Below, in pieces: positions 7,484-15,209 of a DNA stretch of 32,384 nucleotides. Numbering within the stretch: position 1 is the stretch's first letter; every line of letters begins with the position of its first letter. The position numbers and the translations under genes were made by a program. The stretch comes from Methylobacterium ajmalii (GTDB lineage: Bacteria; Pseudomonadota; Alphaproteobacteria; Rhizobiales; Beijerinckiaceae): positions 1 through 32,384 of the forward strand of contig NZ_JACWCT010000152.1 in NCBI RefSeq assembly GCF_016613415.1, written 5' to 3'. The notes below the pieces were generated by a model that saw only the letters and a list, made by a program, of their open reading frames with translations, did not search any database and had not been told where the DNA came from.

Positions 7484-8922
7484 TGCACGGCAGGGTAGCG
7501 AAGGCGGCCGTCAAGCGGCTCAAACGGTGGCTGCATCTCGGCCATCGCTGGCTCGGCATCGCCACCGGGCTCCTGATCCTCCTCTGGTTCGGCTCCGGCC
7601 TGGTGATGCTGTGCGTCGGCTTCCCGACCCTCACCGAGGGCGAACGGCTCGGCGCCCTGCCGCCGCTCGCCCTCGCCTTGGTGCGGGTCACCCCTCAGGC
7701 GGCCCTGGAGCGGGCGGGCCTCGCGCATTACCCGGCCCGGCTGACGCTCGCGATGCGGGGCGGCGCGCCGGCCTACTGGATCGCCGATACCGACGGGCGC
7801 CGGCAGGCCCTGTCGGCGGTGACCGGCGATCCGGTGCCCGAACTGACGGCGGCGGACGCGACGGCGCTCGCCGCCGTCCATCCGGCGGCGCGCGCCGTCG
7901 CCGATCTCGGCACCGTGACCCGCGACCAGTGGACGGTGACGGCGCGCTACGACCCCTTGCGGCCGTTCCGCGTGGTCGCCCTCGGCGATCCGGCCGGGAC
8001 CGAGCTCTACCTGTCGGCGGCGACGGGCGAGCTCGCCCTCGACACCACCCGGGCCGAGCGGGTGTGGAACTGGCCCGGCGCCGTCACCCACTGGATCTAC
8101 CTGACGCCGCTGCGGGCGCGGGCGGGCCTGTGGCAGGACGTGGTGCTGTGGGTCTCCGGCATCGCGCTCGCGGCGGGCGTGAGCGGCTACGTGCTGGGCT
8201 TCGTGCGGCTGATGCGCGACCGGCTGACTCCCTATCGCGGCTGGGCCGCCTGGCACCACCTCGCCGGGGTGGCGGGCGGCCTCGTCGTCGTCACCTTCCT
8301 TGTCAGCGGCTGGCTGTCGATGAACCCGCGCGGCTGGTTCGGGCCGCGCGGCCCCGACGCCGCCATGCGGGCGGCCTATGCCGGGCAGGCGGCGCCGGTC
8401 TTCCCGCTCGGCCCCGACGCCCTGGCGGGGGCTCCCGCCGGCACCGTCGCGCTCGATTTCGCCTGGATCGGCGGGCGGCCCGTCATCCTCGCCGCCGGTC
8501 CCGGCGGCACGGCGCCGTGCTGCGGCAGCGCGCTGACCTCGGAGGCGATCGTGGCGGCCGGCCGGGCGATGCTGCCGGCGGCCCGGTTGCGGGAGGTCAC
8601 CCGCCTCGAGGTGCCGGACGCCTACTGGTACGACCGCCACGGCGCCCCGATCCTGCCGGTCCTGCGCCTCGCCTTCGACGACCCGGCCGGGACCTGGTTC
8701 CACCTCGACCCCGCCACCGGGGCGATCCTGGGGCGGACCGACCGCAGCGGCCGGGCGAACCGCTGGCTGTTCGACGCGCTCCACACCCTCGATGCCGGCC
8801 CGCTCGCCGGGCGCCCGGCACTGCGCCTGGCGCTGATCGTCACCCTCTCGGCGCTCGGCCTCGTCGTCGCGACGAGCGGCACGGTCCTCGGCTGGCGCCG
8901 GTTGCGTCGCCGCCGGGCCTGA
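7483..8922 (+). CDS. PepSY-associated transmembrane protein (putative inner-membrane reductase partner of the receptor)
   Basis: A 479-residue inner-membrane protein of the PepSY_TM family. A helix at about 23-46 follows the WLHLGHRWLGIATGLLILLWFGSG motif region, a periplasmic PepSY-like segment follows, then helices around 220-245, 265-290 and 440-460. Conserved His residues lie at membrane borders (LHLGHRW, WHHLAGVAGG, FDALHTLDAG), as expected for haem-binding PepSY proteins such as the FoxB/PiuB group. Those proteins are linked to reductive release of metals from imported chelates. The ATG overlaps the receptor stop (TGATG), so both proteins come from one mRNA and are presumably controlled by the same riboswitch. 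Function as a reductase is inferred from family and context. Confidence 0.85.
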   Translation: MHGRVAKAAVKRLKRWLHLGHRWLGIATGLLILLWFGSGLVMLCVGFPTLTEGERLGALPPLALALVRVTPQAALERAGLAHYPARLTLAMRGGAPAYWIADTDGRRQALSAVTGDPVPELTAADATALAAVHPAARAVADLGTVTRDQWTVTARYDPLRPFRVVALGDPAGTELYLSAATGELALDTTRAERVWNWPGAVTHWIYLTPLRARAGLWQDVVLWVSGIALAAGVSGYVLGFVRLMRDRLTPYRGWAAWHHLAGVAGGLVVVTFLVSGWLSMNPRGWFGPRGPDAAMRAAYAGQAAPVFPLGPDALAGAPAGTVALDFAWIGGRPVILAAGPGGTAPCCGSALTSEAIVAAGRAMLPAARLREVTRLEVPDAYWYDRHGAPILPVLRLAFDDPAGTWFHLDPATGAILGRTDRSGRANRWLFDALHTLDAGPLAGRPALRLALIVTLSALGLVVATSGTVLGWRRLRRRRA

Positions 8923-9531
8923 GACCCGGCCCGATCCCCCGGCCTGCGCGGCCCTCGTCATCGGCGCGGTTCGGACGCCGGCGACAGAATGGATCGCGCC
9001 CGCAGCCGAATATTCATTTGCCGGAACCGGTAGGGGACGCCCGCATCGCCGACGCAAGGACGATCGACGCGCGTCTCTACATGCGAATACGCTGAACCGG
9101 CCGGCAGGACCGGTGATCAAGTCGACAGGGGAAGACCCGCGTCGAACCGGCGGATTGTCGGGTGCAGGCGCTGCGGCGATGCCTCGCGCGTCGGTTGATC
9201 GATTGGGCGGAGCCGGACAACCAAGACCAGAGGAACGGGATACACGATCTCGCAGCCTTGCAACGCACACGAAAGCATGATCCTTCTCACTACTTTCGGT
9301 TGCATCCCCCCGCCTCGACTTGGAGAGGCGACGAGGATCCGACGACTCGACGTACCGTCGGTGATCGCCATGTCGGCCTGGACGGTCATGGACGCGGCTA
9401 TACGGGACGGCGGCGCCGGATAGTCCATCCGACTCGGCGCCGGGGCCCTCCCCCAAAAGGCTATGCCTTTGTACGCACAGGCGAAAGTGTCGGAATAGGA
9501 CGATCGTATTCAGATCTCGATAACGTTCGCC
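8923..9531. other. 609-bp non-coding leader before the GGDEF-EAL gene
   Basis: No convincing gene is present; short frames here lack codon bias and ribosome-binding sites. The base composition is visibly less G/C-rich than in neighbouring genes. Two small inverted repeats lie near the downstream gene: AAAGGC-tat-GCCTTT at 9456-9470, and GAATA-N9-TATTC at 9493-9511, which encloses the self-complementary ACGATCGT (9500-9507). They may mark the promoter or operator of the c-di-GMP gene. Confidence 0.5.
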
Positions 9532-11859
9532 ATGCATGCTCGACCGAACGAAGGCGCTGGACGAGCCGGGATGGCGGTGTACCTCAAGCAATTTCCCAGG
9601 TTTTTGGCGGAGCGCCGCGGCCCGGTGATCCTCGGCACGATCGTGGTCGTCCTGCTCTGGCTCGGCGTCGGGGCCAAGCACGTCAACGACCTGCGCGGCG
9701 CGCTGCAGGATTCCGAACGCACCACCCACAACTTCGCGATGGTGTTCGAGGAGAACGTGCTGCGCTCGATCGGCGAGATCGACAAGGCGCTGCTCTACAT
9801 GCGGCGCAGCATCGAGAGCCGCGCCGGCCGCGAGGATTTCGGCACGATCGTCAACACGACCGACCTCCTGAGCGAGATCATCGTGCAGGTGGCGATCATC
9901 GGGCGCGACGGCGTGATGCGGGCGACCAATGTCGGCCCGCAGCCGCCGCCGGCGACCGACCTCAGCGACCGCGACCATTTCCGCATCCACGTCGAGAGCC
10001 CCGACGACGCCCTCTACATCAGCCGCCCGGTGATCGGGCGGGCGAGCGGCCGGGTCTCGGTGCAGGTCAGCCGCCGCTTCCTAGGGCCGGACGGCCGGTT
10101 CGGCGGCGTGGTGGTAGCCTCGCTCAACCCCAGCCACCTGACCCAGTTCTACGACAAGATCGACCTCGGCAGCCCGGCCGCGATCTCGCTCATCGGCAGC
10201 GACGGCGTGGTGCGCTCGAGCGGCGGCGTCGGCGGCGGGTTCGGGGTCGGCGCCGACCTGTCGCGGACCGAGACCTTCCAGAAGATCCGTTCCGGCCGCT
10301 CGGGCACCTTCACCCTCGCGATGCCCGACGAGGGCCAGCACCGGATGGTGACGATCCGCAAGGTGCGCGACCAGCCCCTCTGGGTCAGCGTCAGCGTGCC
10401 GGAGGTCGAGATCTACAAGGACGCGCAATCGGCCCTGCGGATCGACGCCATCGTGGCGGCGATCCTGACCCTGCTCGTCGGGATCGCGGTCGAGAAGCTC
10501 CTGCGCATCGAGGCCAAGCGCTCGGAGGCGGAGGCCCGGGTCGCGCGCCTGGCCTCGCTCGATCCCCTCACCGACCTGCCGAACCGCCGGGTGTTCCGCG
10601 CCTCCCTCGAAGCCGAGGCGGCCAAGGGCAATCTCCCCGATGCCGCGCCCTACGCGGTGATGTTCCTCGACCTCGATCGCTTCAAGCTCGTCAACGACAC
10701 GCTCGGCCACAAGATCGGCGACGACCTGCTGCAGGCGGTGGGCGAGCGGCTCGCCGCCGTCCTGGCGCCCGGCCAGGTGCTGGCGCGGCTGGGCGGCGAC
10801 GAGTTCGCCCTGCTGGTGCCGGGCGTCGGCGACCGGGCGGCCCTGGAGGCCCTGGCGGAGCGCATCGCCGAGGCGGTCCTGGCCCCCTTCGAGATCGGCA
10901 GCCACCAGATCCGCTCGAGCGTGAGCATCGGCATCGCGGTCGCGCCCGGCGACGGCGGGACCGCCGACGACCTCCTGATCGCCGCCGACCTCGCGCTCTA
11001 CGCCGTGAAGGCGGGCAAGCGCGGCACCTTCCTGTTCTACGACCGGCAGATGAGCGTGGGGCTGGAGGACCGGCGCCAGCTCGAGGCCGACCTGCGCCGG
11101 GCGATCGAGCGGAGCGAGCTGGAGCTGCACTACCAGCCCTCGGTGATCCTTAAGACCGGCGAGATCGCCGGGTTCGAGGCGCTGGCGCGCTGGCGCCACC
11201 CGGTGCGGGGCAACGTGCCGCCCGCGACCTTCATCTCGATCGCCGAGGAATGCGGGCTCATCCATGCCATCGGCGAGTGGTCGCTGACCGAGGCCTGCCG
11301 CCGCGCCGCGACCTGGCCCGACCGGCTCAAGATCGCCGTGAACCTGTCGCCGGTGCAGTTCGCCGGCCCCGACCTCGTCGGGATGGTGCGGGGCGTGCTG
11401 GAGGCGACCGGCCTGCCGGCCCACCGCCTCGAGCTCGAGATCACCGAGCAGATGCTGCTCGACAGCGGCGAGGCGACGCTGGCGATCCTGCGCGACCTCA
11501 AGGCGCTCGGCCTCCACATCGCCATGGACGATTTCGGCACCGGCTACTCCTCGCTCAACTACCTGAGGAGCTTCCCCTTCGACCGCATCAAGGTCGACCG
11601 CAGCTTCGTCACCGGGCTCGGCTGCGGGGCCCAGAACGCGGCGATCATCCGGGCGGTCATCGACATCGCCCGGGCGCTCGGCATGCGCACCACCGCCGAG
11701 GGGGTCGAGACCGCCGACCAGCAGCACGTCCTGTCCCTGCTCGGCTGCGACGAGGTCCAGGGCTACCTGTTCAGCCGCCCGGTCCCGGCCGAGGAGGCGC
11801 AGGCCCTGATCACCCGCTGGCGCCCCGAGGACCGGCGCGCGGCGACGCGGGCGGCGTGA
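9532..11859 (+). CDS. Membrane-bound GGDEF-EAL protein (c-di-GMP turnover)
   Basis: A 775-residue bifunctional protein. A transmembrane helix (about 32-48) precedes a periplasmic double-PAS/Cache-like sensor (about 55-300), followed by a second helix (about 303-322), a GGDEF domain with intact GGDEF at 421-425, and an EAL domain with EAL at 549-551. The phosphodiesterase residues look complete: NLSPVQF, ELEITE, MDDFGTGYSS, IKVDRSF and AEGVET. The diguanylate-cyclase I-site (RxxD, nine residues before GGDEF) is degenerate: the aligned residues are Ala and Gln, so product inhibition is probably absent. It would make or degrade cyclic di-GMP in response to a periplasmic signal. The ATG at 9532 has a poor ribosome-binding site; an alternative ATG lies at 9571. 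It is monocistronic, with a long non-coding leader. Confidence 0.92.
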   Translation: MHARPNEGAGRAGMAVYLKQFPRFLAERRGPVILGTIVVVLLWLGVGAKHVNDLRGALQDSERTTHNFAMVFEENVLRSIGEIDKALLYMRRSIESRAGREDFGTIVNTTDLLSEIIVQVAIIGRDGVMRATNVGPQPPPATDLSDRDHFRIHVESPDDALYISRPVIGRASGRVSVQVSRRFLGPDGRFGGVVVASLNPSHLTQFYDKIDLGSPAAISLIGSDGVVRSSGGVGGGFGVGADLSRTETFQKIRSGRSGTFTLAMPDEGQHRMVTIRKVRDQPLWVSVSVPEVEIYKDAQSALRIDAIVAAILTLLVGIAVEKLLRIEAKRSEAEARVARLASLDPLTDLPNRRVFRASLEAEAAKGNLPDAAPYAVMFLDLDRFKLVNDTLGHKIGDDLLQAVGERLAAVLAPGQVLARLGGDEFALLVPGVGDRAALEALAERIAEAVLAPFEIGSHQIRSSVSIGIAVAPGDGGTADDLLIAADLALYAVKAGKRGTFLFYDRQMSVGLEDRRQLEADLRRAIERSELELHYQPSVILKTGEIAGFEALARWRHPVRGNVPPATFISIAEECGLIHAIGEWSLTEACRRAATWPDRLKIAVNLSPVQFAGPDLVGMVRGVLEATGLPAHRLELEITEQMLLDSGEATLAILRDLKALGLHIAMDDFGTGYSSLNYLRSFPFDRIKVDRSFVTGLGCGAQNAAIIRAVIDIARALGMRTTAEGVETADQQHVLSLLGCDEVQGYLFSRPVPAEEAQALITRWRPEDRRAATRAA

Positions 11860-11873
11860 TCGGCCCCTGCTAA

Positions 11874-11897
11874 GACCGGGGTCGCCGCGTCCCGGTC
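11874..11897 (+). terminator. Hairpin downstream of the GGDEF-EAL gene
   Basis: GACCGGG (11874-11880) and CCCGGTC (11891-11897) form a perfect 7-bp stem with a 10-base loop, 15 bp after the stop. No T-run follows. It may act as a terminator or transcript-end stabiliser between convergent genes, but the evidence is weak. Confidence 0.3.
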
Positions 11898-11988
11898 GAC
11901 GCGTCCCGTCCCGGGCCGACGGCGACAATCCTGCGCCGAACCGGCGACCGGTCCGCCGCAGGAGGCCGAGGGGGCAGTGTCCCCTCGC

Positions 11989-13041
11989 TCAGGCCGCGAA
12001 ATCCCGGGAAAGGTCGAGTGCCGCGGGCCTGTGCAGGCGATGGACCTCCGGGCGCGACAGCCGCAGGGGACCGCCGTCGCGCCGGCGCATCCAGCCAGCG
12101 GGCCAGCGGGGCATCCGCGTCTCCCGCCCCCGCCGCAGCCAGGTCTCGTGCCAGAGCAGCAGCGCGCCGGCCGCCACCACGATCACGCCGCCGACGACGA
12201 GGTGCAGGTTCGGGACCTCGCCGAAGGCGAGGTAGCCGAGGGCCATGCCCCAGACCAGCATCAGGTAGTAGAACGGCGACACCGCGGTGGCCGGCGCCGC
12301 GGACAGGGCCCGGGTCCAGAGATACTGCGCGCCGACGTTCGAGGCGCCGAGCAGCCCGAACAGGGCGGCATCGGGCAGGCTCGGCCAGCGGAAGCCGAAG
12401 GCGAGCAGCGCTGCATGGGCCGCGGTCATCACCGCCATCTGCCAGATCAGCAGGGTGCCGGGCTTCTCGGTCTTGGCCATGCCCCGCACCGCCACCGTGA
12501 CGGTGCCGTACATCACGGCGTTGCCGAGCGCGAACAGGGCGCCGACCTGGAGCGAATCGGCGCCAGGATTGGTCACCACCAGGACCCCGAGGAAGCCCAC
12601 CACCAGGACGGCCCAGCGCACCGGGTCCGACGCCTCCTTGTGCCAGAGGATCGCCACCACGGCGGCGAAGAGCGGCGCCGAGAACCCGATCGCCGTGACC
12701 CCGGCGAGCGGCATCAGGCCGAGCGCCAGCACCGTCAGCGTCTGCGAAATCGCCTGCGACAGGCCGCGGGCGACGTGGGCCCGGGGCTTGGCGGTGCGGA
12801 ACACCGACAGGCCCGTCGCCGGCAGCATGAAGGCGCAGACCAGCCCGAAGGCGATCGACGAGCGCAGGAACATCACCTCGCCGACGGGATAATGCGCGAC
12901 GAGGTGCTTCGAGAACGCGTTCGACAGGGTCAGCAGCACCGTCGCGCCGATCATCAGCGCGATGCCGAGGGGGACGTTGTCGGCGGGACGCCCGGCGACG
13001 TCGGGACGACCCGCGGCCTGGGGACGGGCGGCGCTCTGCAT
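11989..13041 (-). CDS. EamA/DMT-family transporter
   Basis: A 350-residue inner-membrane protein with about ten predicted helices in two EamA repeats (about 24-150 and 165-290). The first repeat opens with GIALMIGATVLLTLSNAFSKHLV. The second contains GASNVGAQYLWTRALSAAPATAVSPFYYLMLVWG, the typical EamA end. It is probably an exporter of amino acids, drugs or metabolites; the substrate is unknown. The C-terminal 45 residues are an Arg-rich cytoplasmic tail. The ATG at 13041 is preferred because a GGAGA ribosome-binding site precedes it, and because the upstream in-frame ATG (13089) falls inside repeat C. It is convergent with the GGDEF-EAL gene. Confidence 0.87.
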   Translation of the reverse strand: MQSAARPQAAGRPDVAGRPADNVPLGIALMIGATVLLTLSNAFSKHLVAHYPVGEVMFLRSSIAFGLVCAFMLPATGLSVFRTAKPRAHVARGLSQAISQTLTVLALGLMPLAGVTAIGFSAPLFAAVVAILWHKEASDPVRWAVLVVGFLGVLVVTNPGADSLQVGALFALGNAVMYGTVTVAVRGMAKTEKPGTLLIWQMAVMTAAHAALLAFGFRWPSLPDAALFGLLGASNVGAQYLWTRALSAAPATAVSPFYYLMLVWGMALGYLAFGEVPNLHLVVGGVIVVAAGALLLWHETWLRRGRETRMPRWPAGWMRRRDGGPLRLSRPEVHRLHRPAALDLSRDFAA

Positions 13042-13064
13042 GGGGGGCTTCTCCGGGGCTCTCC

Positions 13065-13167
13065 AAGCAGACTTGCGTTGGCAGGCCAACGCTTCGCCCG
13101 CTTAGGTTCTTGTTTGGTCGCAGATTTTCGGCGCCGAACCGGTAACCACTTCGGCGAGATCTGCTTA
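13065..13167 (-). repeat. Structured intergenic repeat, copy C (103 bp)
   Basis: Nearly the same length as copies A and B, and the reverse complement of B over its 3' hairpin: AAGCAGACTTGCGTTGGCAG begins at 13065. The 5' hairpin (minus strand) pairs ATCTGC (13159-13164) with GCAGAT (13120-13125), and TCGGCG (13151-13156) with CGCCGA (13132-13137), around an AAGTGG...ACCGG loop. It lies between the DMT transporter start and the stop of the PvcA-like gene. Confidence 0.78.
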
Positions 13168-13184
13168 GCGAGGCCGTCGCCGGG

Positions 13185-14063
13185 TCAGGCGGTCGTCTGT
13201 GCCGCCGGCTGGGCGTCCATGAACCAGGGCTTCACCCCGACGCCGCGGCGCAGGGAATACATGTAGAAGATCGGCATCGTGGCCGGGAACAGGTCGCGGA
13301 ACTCGCTGCCGTTGAAGGTGACGAACAGGGCCTCCGGAAAGGCCGCCGCGACGGCGCGCTTCTCGACCATGTTCATGCGGTGGTAGTCGAGGGCGCCCTG
13401 CTCGGTGGAGCCCTCGCCGCGGTACCACTTGGCGGCGCAGGCGATCAGGCTGGCCAGGATCTCGCCCGACGGCTCCTCCTCGGCGGTGCCGGCGCCGATC
13501 TCCCGGGCGAAGGCGACGACGTCGCTGAGCCGGGTGCTGGCGAAGCCGCGGGCCTGGGCGGCGGCGTCGATGGCGTCGAAATAGGCATTCATCGCCGCGG
13601 CCGGATGGCCGTTCAGGGTGGCATGGGTGTCGGTGAAGATCAGCCGGAAGATCGCGCCCGGGGCGTAGACCTGGCGCACACGCTCGGCGAGCTGGCCGAG
13701 ATAGTCGAGGCAGGCGAGGTCCGGCGCGGCGATCTCGGCGCGCGGGCCCTTGCCCCAGTACAGGACGAACTCGACCGGACGCCCGGCGCGCGCCGCCGCA
13801 TCGACCGCCGGCACCAGCCGCTCGGGGTTGCCGGGCTGCTCGCGCTTGAACGCCCAGGTATTGAACGCCTTGATGATCGCGTCGGCGTCGACCGGCCCGG
13901 ATGCCGCAGACTTGTGGTTGAATTTTCCGTTTGACTTGCCTTGCGGTTTAGCCGACCGGCCGGAGCCCTGGCCCTGCCGCTGGGTCGAACCGGACCCCGT
14001 CAGTTCAGCCGCCTCCGGCGCCGTCGCGTGAGCCTCGATGACGTTCGGGTAGATCGGTTCCAT
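13185..14063 (-). CDS. PvcA/DIT1-like protein (distant isocyanide synthase-superfamily candidate)
   Basis: A 292-residue protein from the ATG at 14063. Residues about 1-55 are Gln/Ser/Gly/Lys-rich low complexity. The folded part then shows segments laid out as in the PvcA/DIT1 family that converts an amino acid plus ribulose 5-phosphate to an isonitrile: GRPVEFVLYWGKGPRAE (counterpart of the LPAFPxKSPN region), then RVRQVYAPGAIFRLIFTD, a helical middle, and the C-terminal FPEALFVTF and LRRGVGVKPWF. The lysine-rich PAFPxKSPNxxK signature of true PvcA is not conserved, so the activity may differ. The start at 14063 has GAGG eight bases upstream. A longer frame from 14126 would add 21 residues, but these cross an AT-rich patch with codons such as TTA, AAT and TAT. 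No PvcB-like oxygenase is adjacent. Family assignment is from remembered motifs. Confidence 0.55.
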   Translation of the reverse strand: MEPIYPNVIEAHATAPEAAELTGSGSTQRQGQGSGRSAKPQGKSNGKFNHKSAASGPVDADAIIKAFNTWAFKREQPGNPERLVPAVDAAARAGRPVEFVLYWGKGPRAEIAAPDLACLDYLGQLAERVRQVYAPGAIFRLIFTDTHATLNGHPAAAMNAYFDAIDAAAQARGFASTRLSDVVAFAREIGAGTAEEEPSGEILASLIACAAKWYRGEGSTEQGALDYHRMNMVEKRAVAAAFPEALFVTFNGSEFRDLFPATMPIFYMYSLRRGVGVKPWFMDAQPAAQTTA

Positions 14064-14360
14064 GTCTGTCGCCTCGATTGCCGACGGAACAGTATAATTT
14101 AAATTAAACTTGTCGAGGGTGGACATGATGCCGGCCTGTTCGTCATTCGGTATACGTGAAAAATGTATTAACGAACTGTTGGAGTCAAACAGAATGCTGA
14201 CGGATAGTTAACGCGATCGCATGAATTGATGTTCGCCGGCTCAGGATCGGTGCGGGGCGGCGGACGCCGCCACGCCGCAGCCGCGCTGGACAGGATCTTG
14301 CCTTATGGTGAGGGAGGCCCCCGCCGGGGCCGCACCCCGGGAGGATCGCAGGAACCCCGC
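14064..14360. other. AT-rich divergent intergenic region
   Basis: This gap separates the PvcA-like gene (left) from the purine-oxidation operon (right). It holds the perfect 12-bp palindrome TAATTTAAATTA at 14095-14106, inside a short run of A/T that contrasts sharply with the rest of the window. It also contains further A/T-rich sequence around 14155-14200 with GTTAAC and a GAGTC (GANTC) site. Promoters for both directions are expected here, but I cannot define -35/-10 pairs reliably. Confidence 0.5.
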
Positions 14361-15209
14361 ATGGACCTCGACAGCATCACGGAGGTGGTGGCGCCCCGCG
14401 CCCGGGACATGCTGCCGCCTTGGCGGCCGGGCGACGCCTGGCTCGCCGGGGGAACCTGGCTCTTCTCCGAGCCGCAGGACGGGATCGCCCGGCTGGTCGA
14501 CCTGCCTTCCCTCGGCTGGGAACCGCTGGCGGTGGATGCGTCGGGCTTGCGGATCGCCGCGACCTGCACCATCGCCGCCCTTGACCGGCTCGTGCTCCCG
14601 CCGCAGTTCCGCGCCGCCCCGCTGATCGGTCAGTGCTGCCGGGCGCTGCTGGGCTCGTTCAAGGTCTGGAACGCCGCGACCGTCGGCGGCAACCTGTGCC
14701 TGGCGCTGCCGGCCGGGCCGATGATCGCCCTGACGGTCGCCCTCGACGGGACCGGCCTGATCTGGACGCCGGACGGCGGCGAGCGCCGCCTGCCCATCCG
14801 CGACCTCGTGCTCGGCCCGCAGGAAACGGCGCTCGGCCCCGCCGAGATCCTGCGCCGGATCGACCTGCCGGCGGCGGCGCTCGCCCGCCGCACGGCCTTC
14901 CGGCGCCTGTCGCTCAGCCCCAACGGGCGCTCGGGGGCGCTCGCGATCGCCACCCTGGATCCATCGGGTGCCTTCGCCCTCACGGTGACGGCGGCGACCC
15001 GGCGCCCGGTGCGGATCGACCGGCCCGCCCTGCCGGGGGCGGAGGCGCTTCGCGACGCGCTCGCCGCCGCGATCCCCGACGGGCTCTGGTACGACGACGT
15101 CCACGGCGCCCCCGACTGGCGCCGCCACGTCACCGGGCTCCTCGCCGAGGAGGTCCGGGCCGAGCTGGCGGGAGAGGCCGCGGGGAACGCCGCGGGAGGG
15201 GCACCATGA
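14361..15209 (+). CDS. Xanthine dehydrogenase-family FAD-binding subunit
   Basis: A 282-residue protein of the FAD_binding_5/CO_deh_flav_C type. The flavin pyrophosphate loop AGGTWLFSEPQ is near residue 30 and the second motif NAATVGGNLCLALPAG is near residue 107. It is the electron-accepting flavin subunit of a molybdenum hydroxylase, passing electrons from the iron-sulfur clusters to NAD or another acceptor. The start at 14361 follows an AGGA; the upstream extension to 14226 is Gly/Arg-rich shadow. Its stop overlaps the next ATG (ATGA), so assembly with the following Mo/Fe-S subunit is expected. Length matches family norms. Confidence 0.88.
   Translation: MDLDSITEVVAPRARDMLPPWRPGDAWLAGGTWLFSEPQDGIARLVDLPSLGWEPLAVDASGLRIAATCTIAALDRLVLPPQFRAAPLIGQCCRALLGSFKVWNAATVGGNLCLALPAGPMIALTVALDGTGLIWTPDGGERRLPIRDLVLGPQETALGPAEILRRIDLPAAALARRTAFRRLSLSPNGRSGALAIATLDPSGAFALTVTAATRRPVRIDRPALPGAEALRDALAAAIPDGLWYDDVHGAPDWRRHVTGLLAEEVRAELAGEAAGNAAGGAP

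Noticed and set aside
9117..9428. 103-codon minus-strand frame in the gap before the GGDEF-EAL gene
   Set aside because: No ribosome-binding site, no third-position G/C bias and no recognisable motif.
7465..9990. Long minus-strand frame opposite the PepSY and GGDEF-EAL genes
   Set aside because: Shadow frame; low-complexity His/Arg/Glu composition with no domain.
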